A stretch of 64,000 nt of DNA from Torreya grandis. Its lineage: Eukaryota; Streptophyta; Pinopsida; Cupressales; Taxaceae. Under the pieces are notes generated by a model. It saw only the letters and a program-made list of their open reading frames with translations. It had not been told where the DNA came from and made no database searches. A program made the translations under genes and the position numbers. Position 1 is the stretch's first letter. Each line of letters starts with the position of its first letter. Shown here one piece after another: positions 1 through 12,990 of the stretch. Where the stretch lies: the NCBI GenBank assembly GCA_037957365.1, contig JARHVA010000593.1:2136501-2200500 (forward strand), read 5' to 3'.

Positions 1-3000
1 AATATTTGCATAGAGCAGGGCATTATGCACCAACACCTCTATGTTCTGCGCTGTCATTAGGAAAACTGCTATTGCAACAACATGCCTTGCGCTCACACAT
101 GAATCTTCAAAGTTCTTCTCAAATCTAAAGCACAAGGAGTTTCCCAACTTCACACCTGTAACAAAGTCGTGATATGGACATCAAACTCACGCCCTACCAA
201 ACAACCTTGGTATCCAACGCGTGCTATTTTGATTAGTCTACCCTGGATTTATCGCCACTACAAGATTGGTATCAAACTTTTGAATTTGCTACGTACCTAA
301 GCAAGCAACATCCATCTAACATGGATATGCTTTATCAACAATCCGATCTTGCATATAGGGAGTCTGCACACATCCCTCAAGAAGGCAACATGGGTGCATA
401 CACCCCTCTTCTCAGTGTTAGTACATGGATATAACATATATCCTTTGGCATTCGAAAGCATCCATAGCCGTTTCTACTCTATGCTATTAGAAGCAACGAT
501 ACACACTTGAGCACCACCGGTTTTGGTTTTTATACCTACATGATCATTGGTATCTCATGTATTGCACCACATCGAGGAACATGGATACAAATGTACATCT
601 CTTCTAGGGGATCGAACATCCTACATTTCTTCTTAGGAATTGAAGTCAACATCAACCCACCACTAGAATTTTTGATTTGGAGCATTGGTTTAACACCATC
701 AAAATAACAACAATGGGTGTAACAATCCTTGCCCAATCTGCCCTTAATTGTCTCAATTTGCTGCCTTGTAATTTTTTCAAACACTTTGTCAGCAAAGTGC
801 TTCTTGCTGGTTTTTGTCATAGTTTTGATGATTTGTTTGAATGACGATAGATTAAAGCTTCAAGTGTTTATAAAACAATGCAAGAATGACAATGTTAAGT
901 TCTAGATGCAAGAATGACTCCTTTTTTGTTCTTTTCTATGCAATTAGATGAATTCACAAAGCAAACTAATCACCTACAGCCAATGGACATTTAGTTGAAC
1001 AATTGGCATGCAACTTACTATCTCAATTCAAATGCTCAAAAGATAACTATAAATGACCAGCAACTTGTGATTCTTATTTGTATTGATGATTGGATACAAT
1101 GCTCCACTAGACTAGCCAAGACTCTTGGCACAAACAAGAATTACAATTATATGGTATGTTGGTATGAAGGATGCACACCTATAGCTCCAAATATAAACTA
1201 TACTAAAGGATGAATTGTATGCAATGAGCCCTGGTGGGATTGAGGCGCCCTTGAGAATAGATGGAGCAAGCAATTTCCAAGTGAAAGGATGATCTCCCAA
1301 GCCAAATCGAATTTTCCAAGCCAGCTGCCCCTGTTCTGGTCTGATCTCAAATTTTAAAATAATATGCAATGAATATGCGCTGTCTCAAGCATCTAATATC
1401 ATCTCCATGCTCCAAGGAAGTGGGCGCACCAAGCCAAACAAAGAATCGATGCAAATTGGAACCCCCACAAGCAAAAACGTCCCTCCTAATGGCATCCTTG
1501 ACTGTAAATATCTGATTTTTATATCAGATTTCTCTATAATGCAATATGCTCTCTTAACCAAGGAAAATTGATGCCAAGCTATATGGAAACGAACACCAAA
1601 AGATAGCTATGCAACCTCCACAAATTCACCAAATCGATTTCTCCAAAATTTGCCAATGGCCACAAATTTTGCTCCGATTGAGATGACTGAAATATCACCT
1701 CCAAAATGCAACCCTTCAAGAGATATTTCACTTCCTCAGTTATGCTATCAATGGGAGTTATCGTTCCCAAAGACAAATTGATTCATTGCAAAAAACTCTA
1801 GGCTCCACCAGCGTAACACAACAAAGACAACATCAAATCGGGATGATTCATAATGGCAGCCCACACCTCTCTTTATACTTTTTTTTTCCTTTCCTTCATT
1901 TGGGAAGCTTCTAGAAACATCATAATATTTTATTATTATTTTTTCCTTTTAATATATTATATTTGCACTTTAATATAAAATAATGAATTATAACATAAAG
2001 TACAAATATAACATCATCTTGTAACATGAGGTTTCTAAAAATAGAAACATTCTAATAAATCATTTGAAAACCTCCAGAATATGTCGAAACTTCTCCAAAG
2101 AAACCAACTACAATTTGGATAACTGCGGAGAAGACCCTCTAACCATGCCGTATTAGCCTACGAGGGCCACTGATAGGCTAATCATGCTGAAAGTACAATG
2201 TCTAGCTAGAAGGGGACATTACAATGGGGACCATTGCTCTCTGAGAGGTGACGAATGTTCTGAGTGTAGGATGGGTCCCTCAAGACTACCTTCTCATTTT
2301 AGTGCGTTTGTTGGCATTTAGTCGCTTATAGAGTATTCTTTGTGTAACCTACACAATATTGCACACTCCAAGTTGACTTGCACCATATGAATGGCTTACC
2401 CTGGATTAGTGACGTCCTAGTCAACTTTTGTGGTTTGACGCTCCACTTGATTCACACAATGTGTGTTAGCCCACGACACCATGGGCTTCTTCACAAGTTG
2501 ATCTTCATTGATATGCATGCCGTCATTCCTATGTATTGGTGCCTTCCCTAGGCATCCCGCAGCTTGAATCCCAACTTAAGGCAAAGCACTAATGAAAGAT
2601 TGTGCACAACACAATGTTGTGCATGCTCGTGCATCCTGTGTAGCTTGCTCACCTCTATATAGCTTTTGGCATTTGTAGAGACTCTATGCGTCCTTGCGTG
2701 CTTGCATAACAGTAAGGGGCATAACGCACTTGCTAACGTGTTTTCGCATAGCCTGTGCATCATCGTGGTAGTGCGTGCCACAGGTGCAACCTCTGCCATA
2801 GCCTTTTATGCTTGCACAATGCCAAGAAGCATACTATGCCGTAGTCAAGATTTGTGCATAACTCAACACCATCCATGACATCTCACGCTAGGCATATAGA
2901 CTTGTGGTACCCATATGCACTTTTGCAGCACCTAGCAGCATGTTACATATCTTTGTAGTTCTATGCACGACTCAATAGCCATGTGGACACTCCACTCCAT

Positions 3001-3840
3001 GTCGTGCCATAATAATTGGCACTTCCTAGATTTGTGCCATGTCAGGGCACCTCTTAGCATACTGTGCGCTTGGAAGTCCAACCGTCAACCTTTATTCGTA
3101 ATTGTCTCCTTTATAATTGCTTTGTTGTAATGATATTTTGTAAACCATTTGACCGCTTTCTAATCATCAATCCGGACGCATAGAATGGATGGACATCTCA
3201 ATTGTTAGCATGCATGGAGTATCTAACATCTGTTGATCATTTTATTCATTTTCTAGTCTAGGCAGATCAGTTAAGAAGTGTTACCCCCTTTTTGATCAAG
3301 AGAATTCTAATTTGCAGCCTTTTTGGTCATTCAAAGTCTAGACAAATCAGTTAGGAAGTGTTTCCCCATTCCGATCTTGAGAATGCTCATTCTTAGTCTT
3401 ACTATTTACTGTATGCATATGCATTATACCTATTCATCCAATTGAATAAAAGAAGCATTATTTTGTTAATCTCATTGAATTCAAATGTGTGATGGTTGTT
3501 CCACATCTTGTTTAGATTGCATTGCATGTTCTACAATTTTGCAACTTTGTTTGAACAAATCCCTTTAGTTTAACTAGTTTTAGTTTTGTCCACCGTGCAT
3601 CCCCTGAATGTTGCACAGATCAACTAGGGAGAGGATAGAAAAAACATGAATGCTGACATCATGTAGCTTATGGAAAAGTTGATGTCTCGAAACTGTGTCA
3701 TAGGCTTTCTTGTAGTCTACAAAACAATGAGTTTGGAAGACCAATGATGCGCCTCTTCAATAATAGCTTGGAGTGTAAAGATGTGGTAAAGAATTGGAAT
3801 TTTCAATTTTCAACTTGTGAAAGGAAGCGAAACACAAATG
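1..3840. other. No recognisable gene
   Basis: I find no convincing gene here. Open frames are short and overlap on both strands. The longest, a 94-codon minus-strand frame at 536-820, matches no family I recognise. 1,860-2,060 is very AT-rich. 2,540-3,080 is rich in TGC and GCAT words and includes a small perfect inverted repeat near 2,604-2,622 (arms GCACAACA and TGTTGTGC). The region is probably decayed transposon sequence, but I cannot assign it to a class. Confidence 0.5.
3255..3390. repeat. Imperfect tandem duplication, about 82-bp period
   Basis: Two copies of a block of about 53 bp start with GTCTAGGCAGATCAGTTAAG near 3,255 and GTCTAGACAAATCAGTTAGG near 3,337. Both continue through a CCCC run, a GATC word and a GAGAAT word. 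Similarity is obvious by eye with scattered substitutions. No function is suggested. Confidence 0.6.
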
Positions 3841-3849
3841 ATTTTAGCA

Positions 3850-5890
3850 ATATCAAATCCCCATATAGCTGCCATCAATTTACCAAGTTTTCTTGTTCCA
3901 TCTTGAGTCTATCTTAGCTGAAGTCTTGTAGCCTTGGAGAGAAGCAAATGTTGGCGTTTGATCCCTAATATTTGGAGAAACCTCCACACTGTACATTTTC
4001 TTGAGGGCCTTGATAAATCGCTTCTTCACCTCGTTGTCATCAATAGGCATGACTCTCTTAGGGCTTTCCACAAAGCATTTGGGATTCATTGCATATGTGG
4101 CCATTTGTAAAGCGGTTTTTAGCTACTCCCACCTCTGGTGAATGATCGGCTGAATATGATTGAGATAGAATGCCAAGATGTGGTATTTATCATGAGCCGT
4201 GACATTCGTTTGGCCAAGCATGGTATTAATGCACTCGTAAATCTCTCTGAGATTTGGACTGTTAGAGTTCCTTGATCCTTCATCCTCTTTTCTAGTTCTG
4301 TCTTGGGTTCCCCCACCTAATTCATTCTTGGGCCATAATCATAAGTTACAAGGGCTCTTGCAACTCAAGCATACTCTCCAATAAAATGAAAAATGATGCA
4401 AATATGGTCTTAACTGGTTTAAAGAATTCCTTCTTGGAAAAGGATCACAACAATGCTAATGCGATGTGGTGGTTGCATGTGAACATCTTCACATCCGTAG
4501 CACTCATCACGACTTGTTTGACCCACTCAATTTTTCCAATGGCCTTAAGTGAATTATTCATTGTATGCACACAATGAGGGTCAAGTAGATGTTGCATCTG
4601 TAATGACCTTGACTACATTGGAAGGGCCAACTTTGTCAATAGCATCCATGAAAAATTGGAACCAAAATTTAATGTCCTTGCACTTTCCAAAACAATCAAC
4701 ATCCCTAAGGAAATAAGGACTTTCAATACATGTGACTATAATATTGATAAGTGGGTGGTGCTTAATGCTTGTCCACCCATCAATGATGATAGAACATTCT
4801 TATGTCACCCATATGGTCTTCTCCTCCAACAAATTATGAATAAATTTTTCCTGGATGATGGTTCTCGAACTAGCATAGTTACCAAATCTGGCGGGATTTG
4901 GATTTTTTGGCTGGCTTGGATAAATTCAGTTCAGGCTGACCCTGTTTTTTCAAAATTTTAATTTTAAATTTTTTTTTTTTGCAGAAAAAGACACACAACC
5001 ATCCTATATATTTGTATAATATTAACATTTTATATTATGCTATTGATTTTTTTCATTGTATTTGTCAATTTTGCATATTTATGAAACTATGCTCCTATAT
5101 ATATGTGTGTATATTGTGGACCAGATTTTTCCTATTTTTTCAAGAATTCCGAATTTACGGATTTTTTTTGCCCTTCGAAACGGATCCGGATTTCCGGACT
5201 TGGTAACTATGCAAATTAGTTTTGCCAGGAGCACATAAGATGAACTTGCCTTTCATGCATTGGTGAGCGCCTCCTTGTCATAAAGAGACTGAGCAACATG
5301 AAATGAAATACCATTGGCAAGGAATAATTTTCTAATAGTATTATTTGCCTTCTCTCGTTCTTGCATATTGTACATATCTCTAACCCGGTTTGAAGTTGAA
5401 TCTGTGGCCTTTATTTTTCCTTTAGGTTCTATCGCACCCACCTCAAAAGTTGGAAATGTAATAATTGGAAAAGTATATGTAGCAAAATTCTTGGAAGTCC
5501 TTGAGGAAGAACCACTAATAGATGGTGCAGAAAGCTCGCCATTAAACAACCTCAATATTTCAGCCCTCTCCTCAAGTGTAAGCTGAAGACAAAGACTAAT
5601 TCGTTTGCCTATCAAGTGCATAAGGTGTGCATTAACCCTAGTAACGTTTCCCTTCCAATCATTGGGGGAAATATTGCATTTTGAATGCCGAATCCCTTGT
5701 ATTATTTCCCTTGTTTGTGTCTAAAATTGTTGCAAACTGCCGCAGTGGAGTCTTTTTGTTGAATGGCCCTTTTGCATATTTGGCCAACATCTTTAGGAAA
5801 TCAAACATTGAAGCATTCTTATTTGTACTTTCACTATGAGTGTCAACAGCTCTTTCCCCTCTTGACACTTCACTTATCTCTTGCATTTTA
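3850..5890 (-). pseudogene. hAT-superfamily transposase fossil (DUF659-like)
   Basis: Read on the minus strand, this is a decayed hAT-type DNA transposase, an enzyme that would have cut and pasted its own element in the nucleus. The upstream part (5,621-5,253) contains a KLFLANGISFHVAQS stretch typical of the start of the DUF659 domain. Downstream of a nested MITE, the frame continues near 4,840 with DGWTSIKHHPLINI and then VGPSNVVKVITDAT, the usual second half of that domain. Near 4,290-4,120 comes a SERFTSALIPCLAKRM stretch resembling the arginine/threonine-containing part of the catalytic region. Several stops and frame changes separate these pieces. The BED zinc finger and the C-terminal dimerisation block are not evident. 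The family call is fairly firm; the ends are approximate. Confidence 0.7.
4874..5211. mobile_element. hAT-type MITE nested in the hAT fossil
   Basis: A 338-bp non-coding AT-rich insertion has 12-bp perfect terminal inverted repeats (CATAGTTACCAA at the left, its complement at 5,200-5,211). The similarity continues inward for about 8 more bases. The flanks CGAACTAG (4,866-4,873) and CAAATTAG (5,212-5,219) match at 6 of 8 positions, both differences being transitions, as expected for an old 8-bp target duplication. The transposase fossil resumes on either side. No coding capacity is seen. Confidence 0.75.
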
Positions 5891-6180
5891 TCCTCATCAT
5901 TGTTGAAATTTATCTTGCCTTGCCTATTGCTGGAAAATCAAAACCAAAACCAAAACAAACCCTAAAACAATTTATAAAGTGAATATTCAACATCTGTAAA
6001 CAAAAACAATATTTAGAAAACAATGATTTTCGGCACATTCAAAGTGGGAGGAAAAAAAATAAAATGAAATGATAAATTTGTTTTTTTTAACTCATTGAAT
6101 GAACGAACAATCATTGTTTCAATGTGCTAAAAAAATCGGATCAATTAAATTTATAATTAAAAACATTAACTAATAACGAT

Positions 6181-7440
6181 GAAGTCCTTGTGGCAAAACT
6201 ATCTTGGAGAATATATGAAGAACATGTCCAACCTTGGAGCATTATTCTTCAAGAAAAGTATTTAGATTCCTTAACTCACGAAGGAATATTTTCAGCGACT
6301 CAGTGCCTGCAAGGCTCTCACATATGGAACTTTATTGCCTTAACTCGAAGGTGGATCTGTGAGAAATCTACTTGGGAAATTGGAAATGGCTGCAAAGCTA
6401 AATTTTGGGTTGATTCTTGGCAAGGACATCAGGTCTTGACCAACTGTCTTGCCCTCAGTGAAGTAGAAGACTATTTGGTAAGCACTTGAGGAACCTTGGT
6501 ATGTAATTATTAGGTTGAAACACAAACACAAGATAGGACTTAAAGACTTTGGAAATATGTAGAAGATTGCCCCATACAAGTGGATCAAAAATCTTTACTC
6601 TTTGATATTCTCAAGTCTAGAAGATATAAGGTGAGGGCATGTTATGAATTGGCATCTAATAATTTCTCTCAAGAACAAAAATGGCCTGATAATTTAATTT
6701 GGAACAAAAACAATACCCTCAAAGCAAATTCATTTGCTTGGTTAGCTTGTTCTTGCAAAATCCTTACTTAGGATAGGCTGAAGAGAAAATGCATGGACTG
6801 CTCGGATGCCCTCTATGCAAGATGAAGGGAGAATCAATAGATCATCTATTATTGCATTGCCAATTTTCCCAAATAACATTAGGGTCTGCGCTGATTCAAT
6901 GGAGACCTTTTGTGCTTGGCCAAATGGACCGAAGAATCTTGGGACTCTATTGCAAGCCTCGCTCAAGTAGGAGTATTTTAGAGTATCTAGCCAGAAAGAA
7001 ACTACCAAATCTTTCAAGAGAAGGAATCCAACTAGGAAAGATGCTGGATAAAAAACAAGGCTGCAATCTCAAAAAAAGACTTGTCATCACCAAAGATTGA
7101 TCCTCAATGCCTTTCAGCCTTTGAAAAGGCACTTCTAGAAAAATGGCCCAAAGTTGCCTTCGCCTTTGTTATTGGGTCAAGTGATGCCTTGGAAAAAAGG
7201 AAAGTGGCAAAATGAACTTCTTTGCCCTTCGGTCTTGCCAAACTCAACTTTAATGTTGCTTCAAGAGGCAATCCTGGGGTTGTTGGCACAGGATGCCTCC
7301 TTCTAGGATCTTCCTGTGGGGTGGATCTTTCTTTATTCCAAGAGCCACAAGCCATTACCTTGGTGGAAGGTTTGAAATTGGCTTTGAAAAAGGGAACTAG
7401 AGATAATTGTGGAAGGGGACTTCATTTTCATGACCACTAA
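6181..7440 (+). pseudogene. LINE (L1-type) 3' ORF2 remnant with RNase H
   Basis: This plus-strand fossil is the C-terminal part of a plant L1-type non-LTR retrotransposon polyprotein. It opens with AKLSWRIYEEHVQPW and ILQEKYLDS, the region after the reverse transcriptase core. A cysteine-rich zinc-binding block follows near 6,790-6,870 (MHGLLGCPLCKMKGESIDHL). At 7,222-7,440 there is a type-I RNase H start (KLNFNVASRGNPGVVGTGCL), where the usual catalytic D of the FDGA motif reads as V in FNVAS. At least three stops or frame changes are present. Endonuclease and RT core are missing, as expected of a 5'-truncated LINE copy. Confidence 0.75.
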
Positions 7441-7728
7441 TTGAAAGCTCAAATGCATCCTAAGTGAAGACCATGAAATGGCTTGATCCTTCGATTCTTT
7501 AATTTTCTATCTTTACTTCAGAGAATGTAACTGTCCTATGGACCTATTTGAAAATGCTAGGGCTAATCAGGATCTGATGCCCTCAAATGCATAGCGCTCT
7601 CTTGGAAGATTGGCAAGGGCTCCCTATTTTGCTAATCTCAAATACCCTAGCTATCTATGATTATGCAATATCCAATTATATTGTTGTTTGATTTAGGATT
7701 TTTGTTCATCTATTTTTGACTACCAATT

Positions 7729-8745
7729 ATACTTATAAAAACACTTTATTGCTATAATTTCACTTAAGTTGGGGCCTTTTTAAGGGTCATGAGTATTGAT
7801 CCACTTAAGTAAATTATAAAAATGTATTATTTTATAATTTGAAAAAAGATCAACAAAGGTATTTCTGCCCCCAAATTGGACGCTTCATTTGGGGAGAAGT
7901 ATAAAGGCATTTGAGGGTTCTTGTTGAAGGGCATCTTGGATCATTATTTGAATTTACAAGTTTTGAGCATGAAAAAGCTTGAGCTTTGGACTTGAAGACG
8001 AAAACCTTCAAGCAAAGAGATTGAGGATGAAAACCCTTATTCTTCCATGGGGCAACTTCATCTAGGAGTTGCCATTGTTCATCAAAATTCATAAAAGACA
8101 AAAAAGAAGGGTTTCCAAGTGGGGCAAATAGCTTGGAAGGTTGACAAATTGCTATAAGAGGGTGGCGACTTGCTTGTAGAGGTTGATGACTTGTTTTGGA
8201 GGGGTTTGGCTAGTGTTTGAGGGCCATTTCTTTCCCTAATATTATTCTGCAATTTTTATATAATATTTCCAGCCTTGGGCGATTTGGAAAAATGACTTTT
8301 TTGAGGGTTTGAGGTCAAATATTGATTCTAAAAATATTTTGGAATTTTTTATATTATTCTAAATATTTGTTGGGGTAAATTCAGCTTGTTTGTGAGCGAA
8401 AAACAACATAAAAAGGTATTTGATTGCAGCTGTATTTTTCTATTAATTTTGAAGATCTATTGAAGGTAAAACACTATAGAAATTGCCGTCAAAGGGCTGC
8501 CATAAATCATAAATATCATTTGGACCTGGGTGCCTAGGGTTTGAATGACTAATTTGGATTCTTGAAGCATTAATTTTTGCTGAAAGGGTTCATAATTGAT
8601 TTTTAGGGTTTAGCATATTTTTATGCTAATTTTGGAGTATATTTGCAGCTAGGGTTTGTTGTGGTAAAAATTAGATTTTCTTCTTTCGCTAGGTTTCATA
8701 TAAAAATCAGATTTCAAAAAATATCCCTAATTTGGGGACATTACA
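7729..8745 (+). mobile_element. 5'-truncated solo LTR, same family as 49,583-50,685
   Basis: From about 7,729 the sequence is strongly similar to the LTR at 49,583-50,685, beginning at its position near 49,695. The shared stretch includes a TATAAAG box (7,900-7,906), two hairpins (7,991-8,039) and the 3' end GGGGACATTACA. The first ~110 bp of the LTR is absent, no primer-binding site follows the end at 8,745, and no second LTR is seen. It is therefore a truncated solitary LTR. I find no target duplication. Confidence 0.75.
7991..8039 (+). promoter_or_regulatory. Tandem AYGAAAMC hairpins in LTR leader
   Basis: Hairpin 1 has a perfect 7-bp stem CTTGAAG / CTTCAAG around loop ACGAAAAC. Hairpin 2 has stem TGAGG / CCTTA (one G-T wobble) around loop ATGAAAAC. 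They lie about 90-130 bp downstream of the TATA box, so they should be in the transcribed leader. Role unknown. Confidence 0.6.
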
Positions 8746-10740
8746 CTCCTCGATTTCACACTTCTGATATTGGGGAATGATCAAGGCAAGGAATGATTAT
8801 TTCTTTCCCCTAGATTTTATTGATGTGGCATCACATACATTTATTAGTGCAACCCCCAATTTCGGTTAAAAAACAACAAATTATGAAAAAGAAGACAAGA
8901 CATGAGAAATTATAATTTATTGGCAAAGAAAGCAAATGTGATGCCCTCCCTTGGCTGCAAATCCCTCCTTCCTCGTCCTTTTTCCTTTTTTTCTTTTTTC
9001 TTTCTTCCTCTTACTCTTTTTTCCAATGAAATGAAATTAGGGTTTGGCAGTTGGCCTAAGGTGGGATGACAGACCTTTGGTGGCCCCCCTATTTAGGGTT
9101 TAATGTTTAAAACAAAAAATTAAATGTATGTTTTTTGATGTTCTTGACAATGTTGTTGGATGTTTGGCCAGGGACATGTTGTCCCCAAGAAGTTCTAGCC
9201 TACAAGGGGATGTCTTGTAGGCTGGGGAAGTTGACAAATGTCACAAGAAATTGTGCACGATCTCAACTTTGGGGCAAAATGCAATAAATGCTGCTACAGT
9301 CCTACAATTGTTTTTTGGGTGGGGCATGGAATGGGGAAGCTTCTTTCCCATCACCCCACCTTGCTGTCTTGGAGACGTCCTTGATGTCACTTTTTCTAGG
9401 GACATTTCTTGGTAGAATGCTGTTTTTTTATTTTGTTTAAAAAACGTGTTTTTTCAATCTGGTCATAGGTGAAGGGTATTGATATTTAGGTCATATGCCA
9501 AGAATTATATATGCCGTAGAATTGAAATATAGCTTATTTTCAAAATTTAAAAAATTATTCATTTATTATTATTTTTTGTTCATTCATTTTTAATTTAAAA
9601 CGTGGATTTTCAATCTGGCTAGAATTCAAGGTTATAGACCAAAGGTCAATAAATTTTCTGGTCATTAACTAGAGTTTGAATTGTAAGTGCCACTTATTAC
9701 ATACCATGTATATAATGGGAAAGAAGTATGAATATTTATATATTTAATACAAAATAATAAAATATATTTATACGAAAGGGGTAGTATACTGCTGAGATTA
9801 GGTGAGTGGGGGTAGGCTATAAGTATGATTCCAGAAATACATTGCGTAGAGAAGTGCCCCTAGAAGGCAAGTTGATACCTAATTAGGTTTATGACATAAT
9901 TTGGTAAGAATAAATAATTTATGTTATATAAACTATTATTCCTATTGATATTTTTATAAAACCTAAGAAGTTTTCAAATCACAATAAACTAGTGGCCCAA
10001 CTTTGGTGGTTGCTCAAGGTTGTTTTGTGTCCATGGCTGTTCCTATCCCTATGGTACTATATCTGAAAGTAACAACTACATACACTATTACACTTGAGAA
10101 TACTCTAGGCTGTCGTCTTCCTTTTCTTCTATCATTGTCTTCCTCATGTTCTTCAATGCTTTGCATTTTTGAAATAGTGGAGAAGTGGTGTCACAAAAAG
10201 AAACACGTTTGAACCCATCTTAATACTTGAAATCCTTGTTCTTGGGAATGAATGCAATAGAGGCATTACTATTCTTAGTTTCCTCTTGAATGTTGTGACT
10301 TGTTTGACTGATTCTTGTAAGTTAGGGCCCATAATATCTTAATAGTGCTTGAAACAATTGTGGGAAAATGGTTTGAGTCTCAAGCTTTATCACCTTGTTT
10401 ATGAAATAGGGATTTTCAAGCCTTCTAATAAACTGGGGCTATATATAGATTAGTATGAAAATGTGATGATTTTTGGGTGCCTTCAAACTTGCTTTCTATA
10501 TTCATATAGTCAAATGCTTGGGTGGCTCAATGTCAGGCCAATTTAGGTATCCATATTTGAACCTTGTTCTTTCAAGACTATTACCTCTTTGGATGCTACT
10601 AGGTGTCTATGTTGTTTGTATCTTGAGACAAGGTTGCTAGGGAGGATATTTACTAACAATACATTTACGTCACTTGTATGTCACCACCACAACCAATCAA
10701 CACCAAATTGGCTTTCTATGCTATGCATTTCTTATGAATT
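8746..10740. other. No recognisable gene
   Basis: I see no gene in this stretch. It contains a pyrimidine-rich tract near 8,975-9,025. A weak direct repeat with a TTTTCAATCTGG core lies near 9,450 and 9,608. 9,500-9,980 is AT-rich. A 69-codon frame at 10,003-10,212 has no recognisable domain and is probably fortuitous. Confidence 0.5.
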
Positions 10741-10744
10741 CTAG

Positions 10745-11100
10745 AAGATATCATCATTCACCCTTATCATGTCTAGGATCTTTGATGATGCGGCTCGAGG
10801 TTTTCACTTAGTTGAGAGAGCACTCTTACTAGTTGCAAGGTGACACTGACCTCCGTATTTTACAGGATGGTAGGATTTGCTGTCTCTGTCCCCTCCAAGA
10901 GGTTGTGGCTGACGAGCGTTTTATTTTATGGTGTTTTATATACAATGAGATCCAAGGGAGATACCATTCTTTGTATAGACTTAGGATTTCTCTATCCACT
11001 TCCTTTCAATATCTAGATTGGAGGTGCTTGGCACGTTTTCCTTGGGAGGCTATCGTTCTTATATGTAGATCCTTACATGGAACCCCTTGAGTTGTCACGC
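10745..11100 (+). pseudogene. LINE 3' fragment (zinc-binding region)
   Basis: The 10,833-11,090 frame contains LQDGRICCLCPLQEV followed by an E-x-F-I-x-W-C pattern and YNEIQGRYHSLYR. This is the RT-associated zinc-binding tail of an L1-type LINE. It closely resembles the RICHLCSLQEVDTEEHF stretch of the LINE at 19,804-20,000, so both copies belong to one family. The start is approximate, and the sequence fades into unrecognisable DNA after about 11,100. Confidence 0.65.
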
Positions 11101-11739
11101 TGATTATTTGCTTCTTTCAAATTGCTACATGTATTGGAGATGGTAAGCACTTGTTGGATATGTCTGATTCATACTCATAAGATTAGTTAGATGACATTCC
11201 TCTTTGCGTCTTTCTACTAGAGTGTCCCAACCAACCAATTGTAGTCTAGGTGGGAGTGAATCCGTGCCATTTTGAGGTCAAGGATCGTTCCCCTATTTGT
11301 ATTCCAAATCACGGTGGCAAGCACACACCACTAATTTATTTTCTTCCACTAGAGGTTCACTGGACATGTAGTACCCAGATTCCTCATAGGATTGTTTAAC
11401 CTTGCCCCTTGTGCCTTGGGCATTCTCCTTTGATTATTATTAGATTGTGTTGTAGTGATGTATGAAGGAGATTGTATCTCTATGGGGAGACCCAGTAATT
11501 ACTGCTTGGTCAACCACCATCAATGCTTATCAAGTCCAAACTTTCCTTGCCAAGTGTCAATTTATCGAAAAATTTGATTAATGCAAGTGGGAAGTTAGCT
11601 TTACTTGTTTCAGGTGACAAACAAGATTAGGAGATGGTTGAATATAAGGTTCATGCTAGTGTGTGCACTAAACAAATAACAAAAGCAAATGGAAGAATTG
11701 TTGTAGACCTCAAGTAGATATTCCAAAAGCCCAAAGGCA

Positions 11740-12990
11740 CCGTATAAGAGAGTAGTAGAGCATGAGATCCAATTGCTACCAGATTGCGCTCTCCTTAATG
11801 AGGTACATAACAACTTCAAACATTGTTAGATCAAGGAGTCTTCCTCCCAAGCACATCTCCATGTGGTTTTCCTATTGTCATTGTACCAAAGAAAGATGGG
11901 ATATGGAGGATATGTATTAGCTATAGAGCCTTGATCAAGTCTGCATTCAAGATTAGGCATCCTCTTCTATATATTGATGGCTTTTTGGATCAACTTCAAC
12001 ATGTCAAATACTAAACCAAGGGAGACTTGAAATCTAGGCATCATCAAGTGAAAACAAAGGAGGATATATGAAAAACAACAGTTAAGACAAACCAAGGTTT
12101 GTATGAATGGCTTGTGTAATGCACTTCCTACTTTTATGACATTGATGAATAATGTATTGAAGACCATTGATGATATAGTGGTGTTTGGCAAGACCTATGA
12201 TGAACATCTAATTAATTTGGGGCAAGTGTTGCAACTGTTGAAGGAGAATAAGCTATTGCTAAACGAGAAGTTTGAGTTTGCAAAACAATCACTTGTTTGT
12301 TTGGAACATGTGGTTGGAGGAAAGTTGAGAAGTGAACCTTGTCAAGATTGAAGTCATTCTCAAATGGTCCAAGCCTTGCAATGTGACCAAGGTAAGGATC
12401 TTTTTATAGGTTGTCCAGTACAAAAGGAAGTTCATTGCATTATTCTCCACAATAGTGGCTCCATTTCATTCCATAACCACAAGTGGCAAGTCCTTTCTTA
12501 GGGTTGAAATCAGCAAATTATTTTGAAGGTTTCAAACATAAAATCAACAATGCACTGGTTTTGATTCTACCTAACTTGCAGCTACTATTTGAGGTGGAAT
12601 GAGGTACAAGATATTGTGCTACAGGGGCTATTATATTGCAAGGAGATAAGCCGATTTGTTGCCAAGCTGAACTTTTTCATGGTGTAGTTTTAAAATATCC
12701 TACACATTACAAAGAATTGTATGCACTTGTACATGTAGCATGAGAATGGAAGCACTATTTGATCGGTAAGGAGTCAATTGTCCACATAGATCACCAACCT
12801 TTTCAATATTTACAGACATCGTCAACCTTTTTAATATTTACAAATACAATCAAAACTGTAGCAAGCAATGCGCTAGAAGTGGATGGGTTTTTTGCAAATA
12901 TTTCAAAAATAAAAAGGGCATGACTAACAAGTTGGCTGATATGTTGTCTAGACCACCGTGCATTTCAGCTTTTGTCACAATAACCTAGTG
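11740..12990 (+). pseudogene. Ty3/gypsy reverse transcriptase and RNase H remnant
   Basis: A decayed gypsy pol begins near the VEHEIQLLPDCALL motif. It continues with LLDQGVFLPSTSPCGFPIVI and VPKKDGIWRICISYRAL (11,823-12,014), the fingers of the RT. GLYEWLV and a shortened IDDIVVFGKTYDEHL stretch follow at 12,090-12,220, where the normal run before the catalytic aspartates has been deleted. RNase H pieces (YPTHYKELYALVHVA, then EWKHYLIGKESIVHIDHQP) lie at 12,690-12,810. There are many stops. It belongs with the integrase remnant at 14,770-15,880. The protein would have copied retrotransposon RNA into DNA inside virus-like particles. Confidence 0.75.

Noticed and set aside
536..820. 94-codon minus-strand frame as a gene
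   Set aside because: It has an ATG and a stop but no recognisable domain. It overlaps a plus-strand frame, and there is no splice or promoter context.
2604..2622. Short perfect palindrome as an operator or replication signal
   Set aside because: An isolated 8-bp-arm inverted repeat in TGC-rich DNA is expected by chance, and no gene is nearby.
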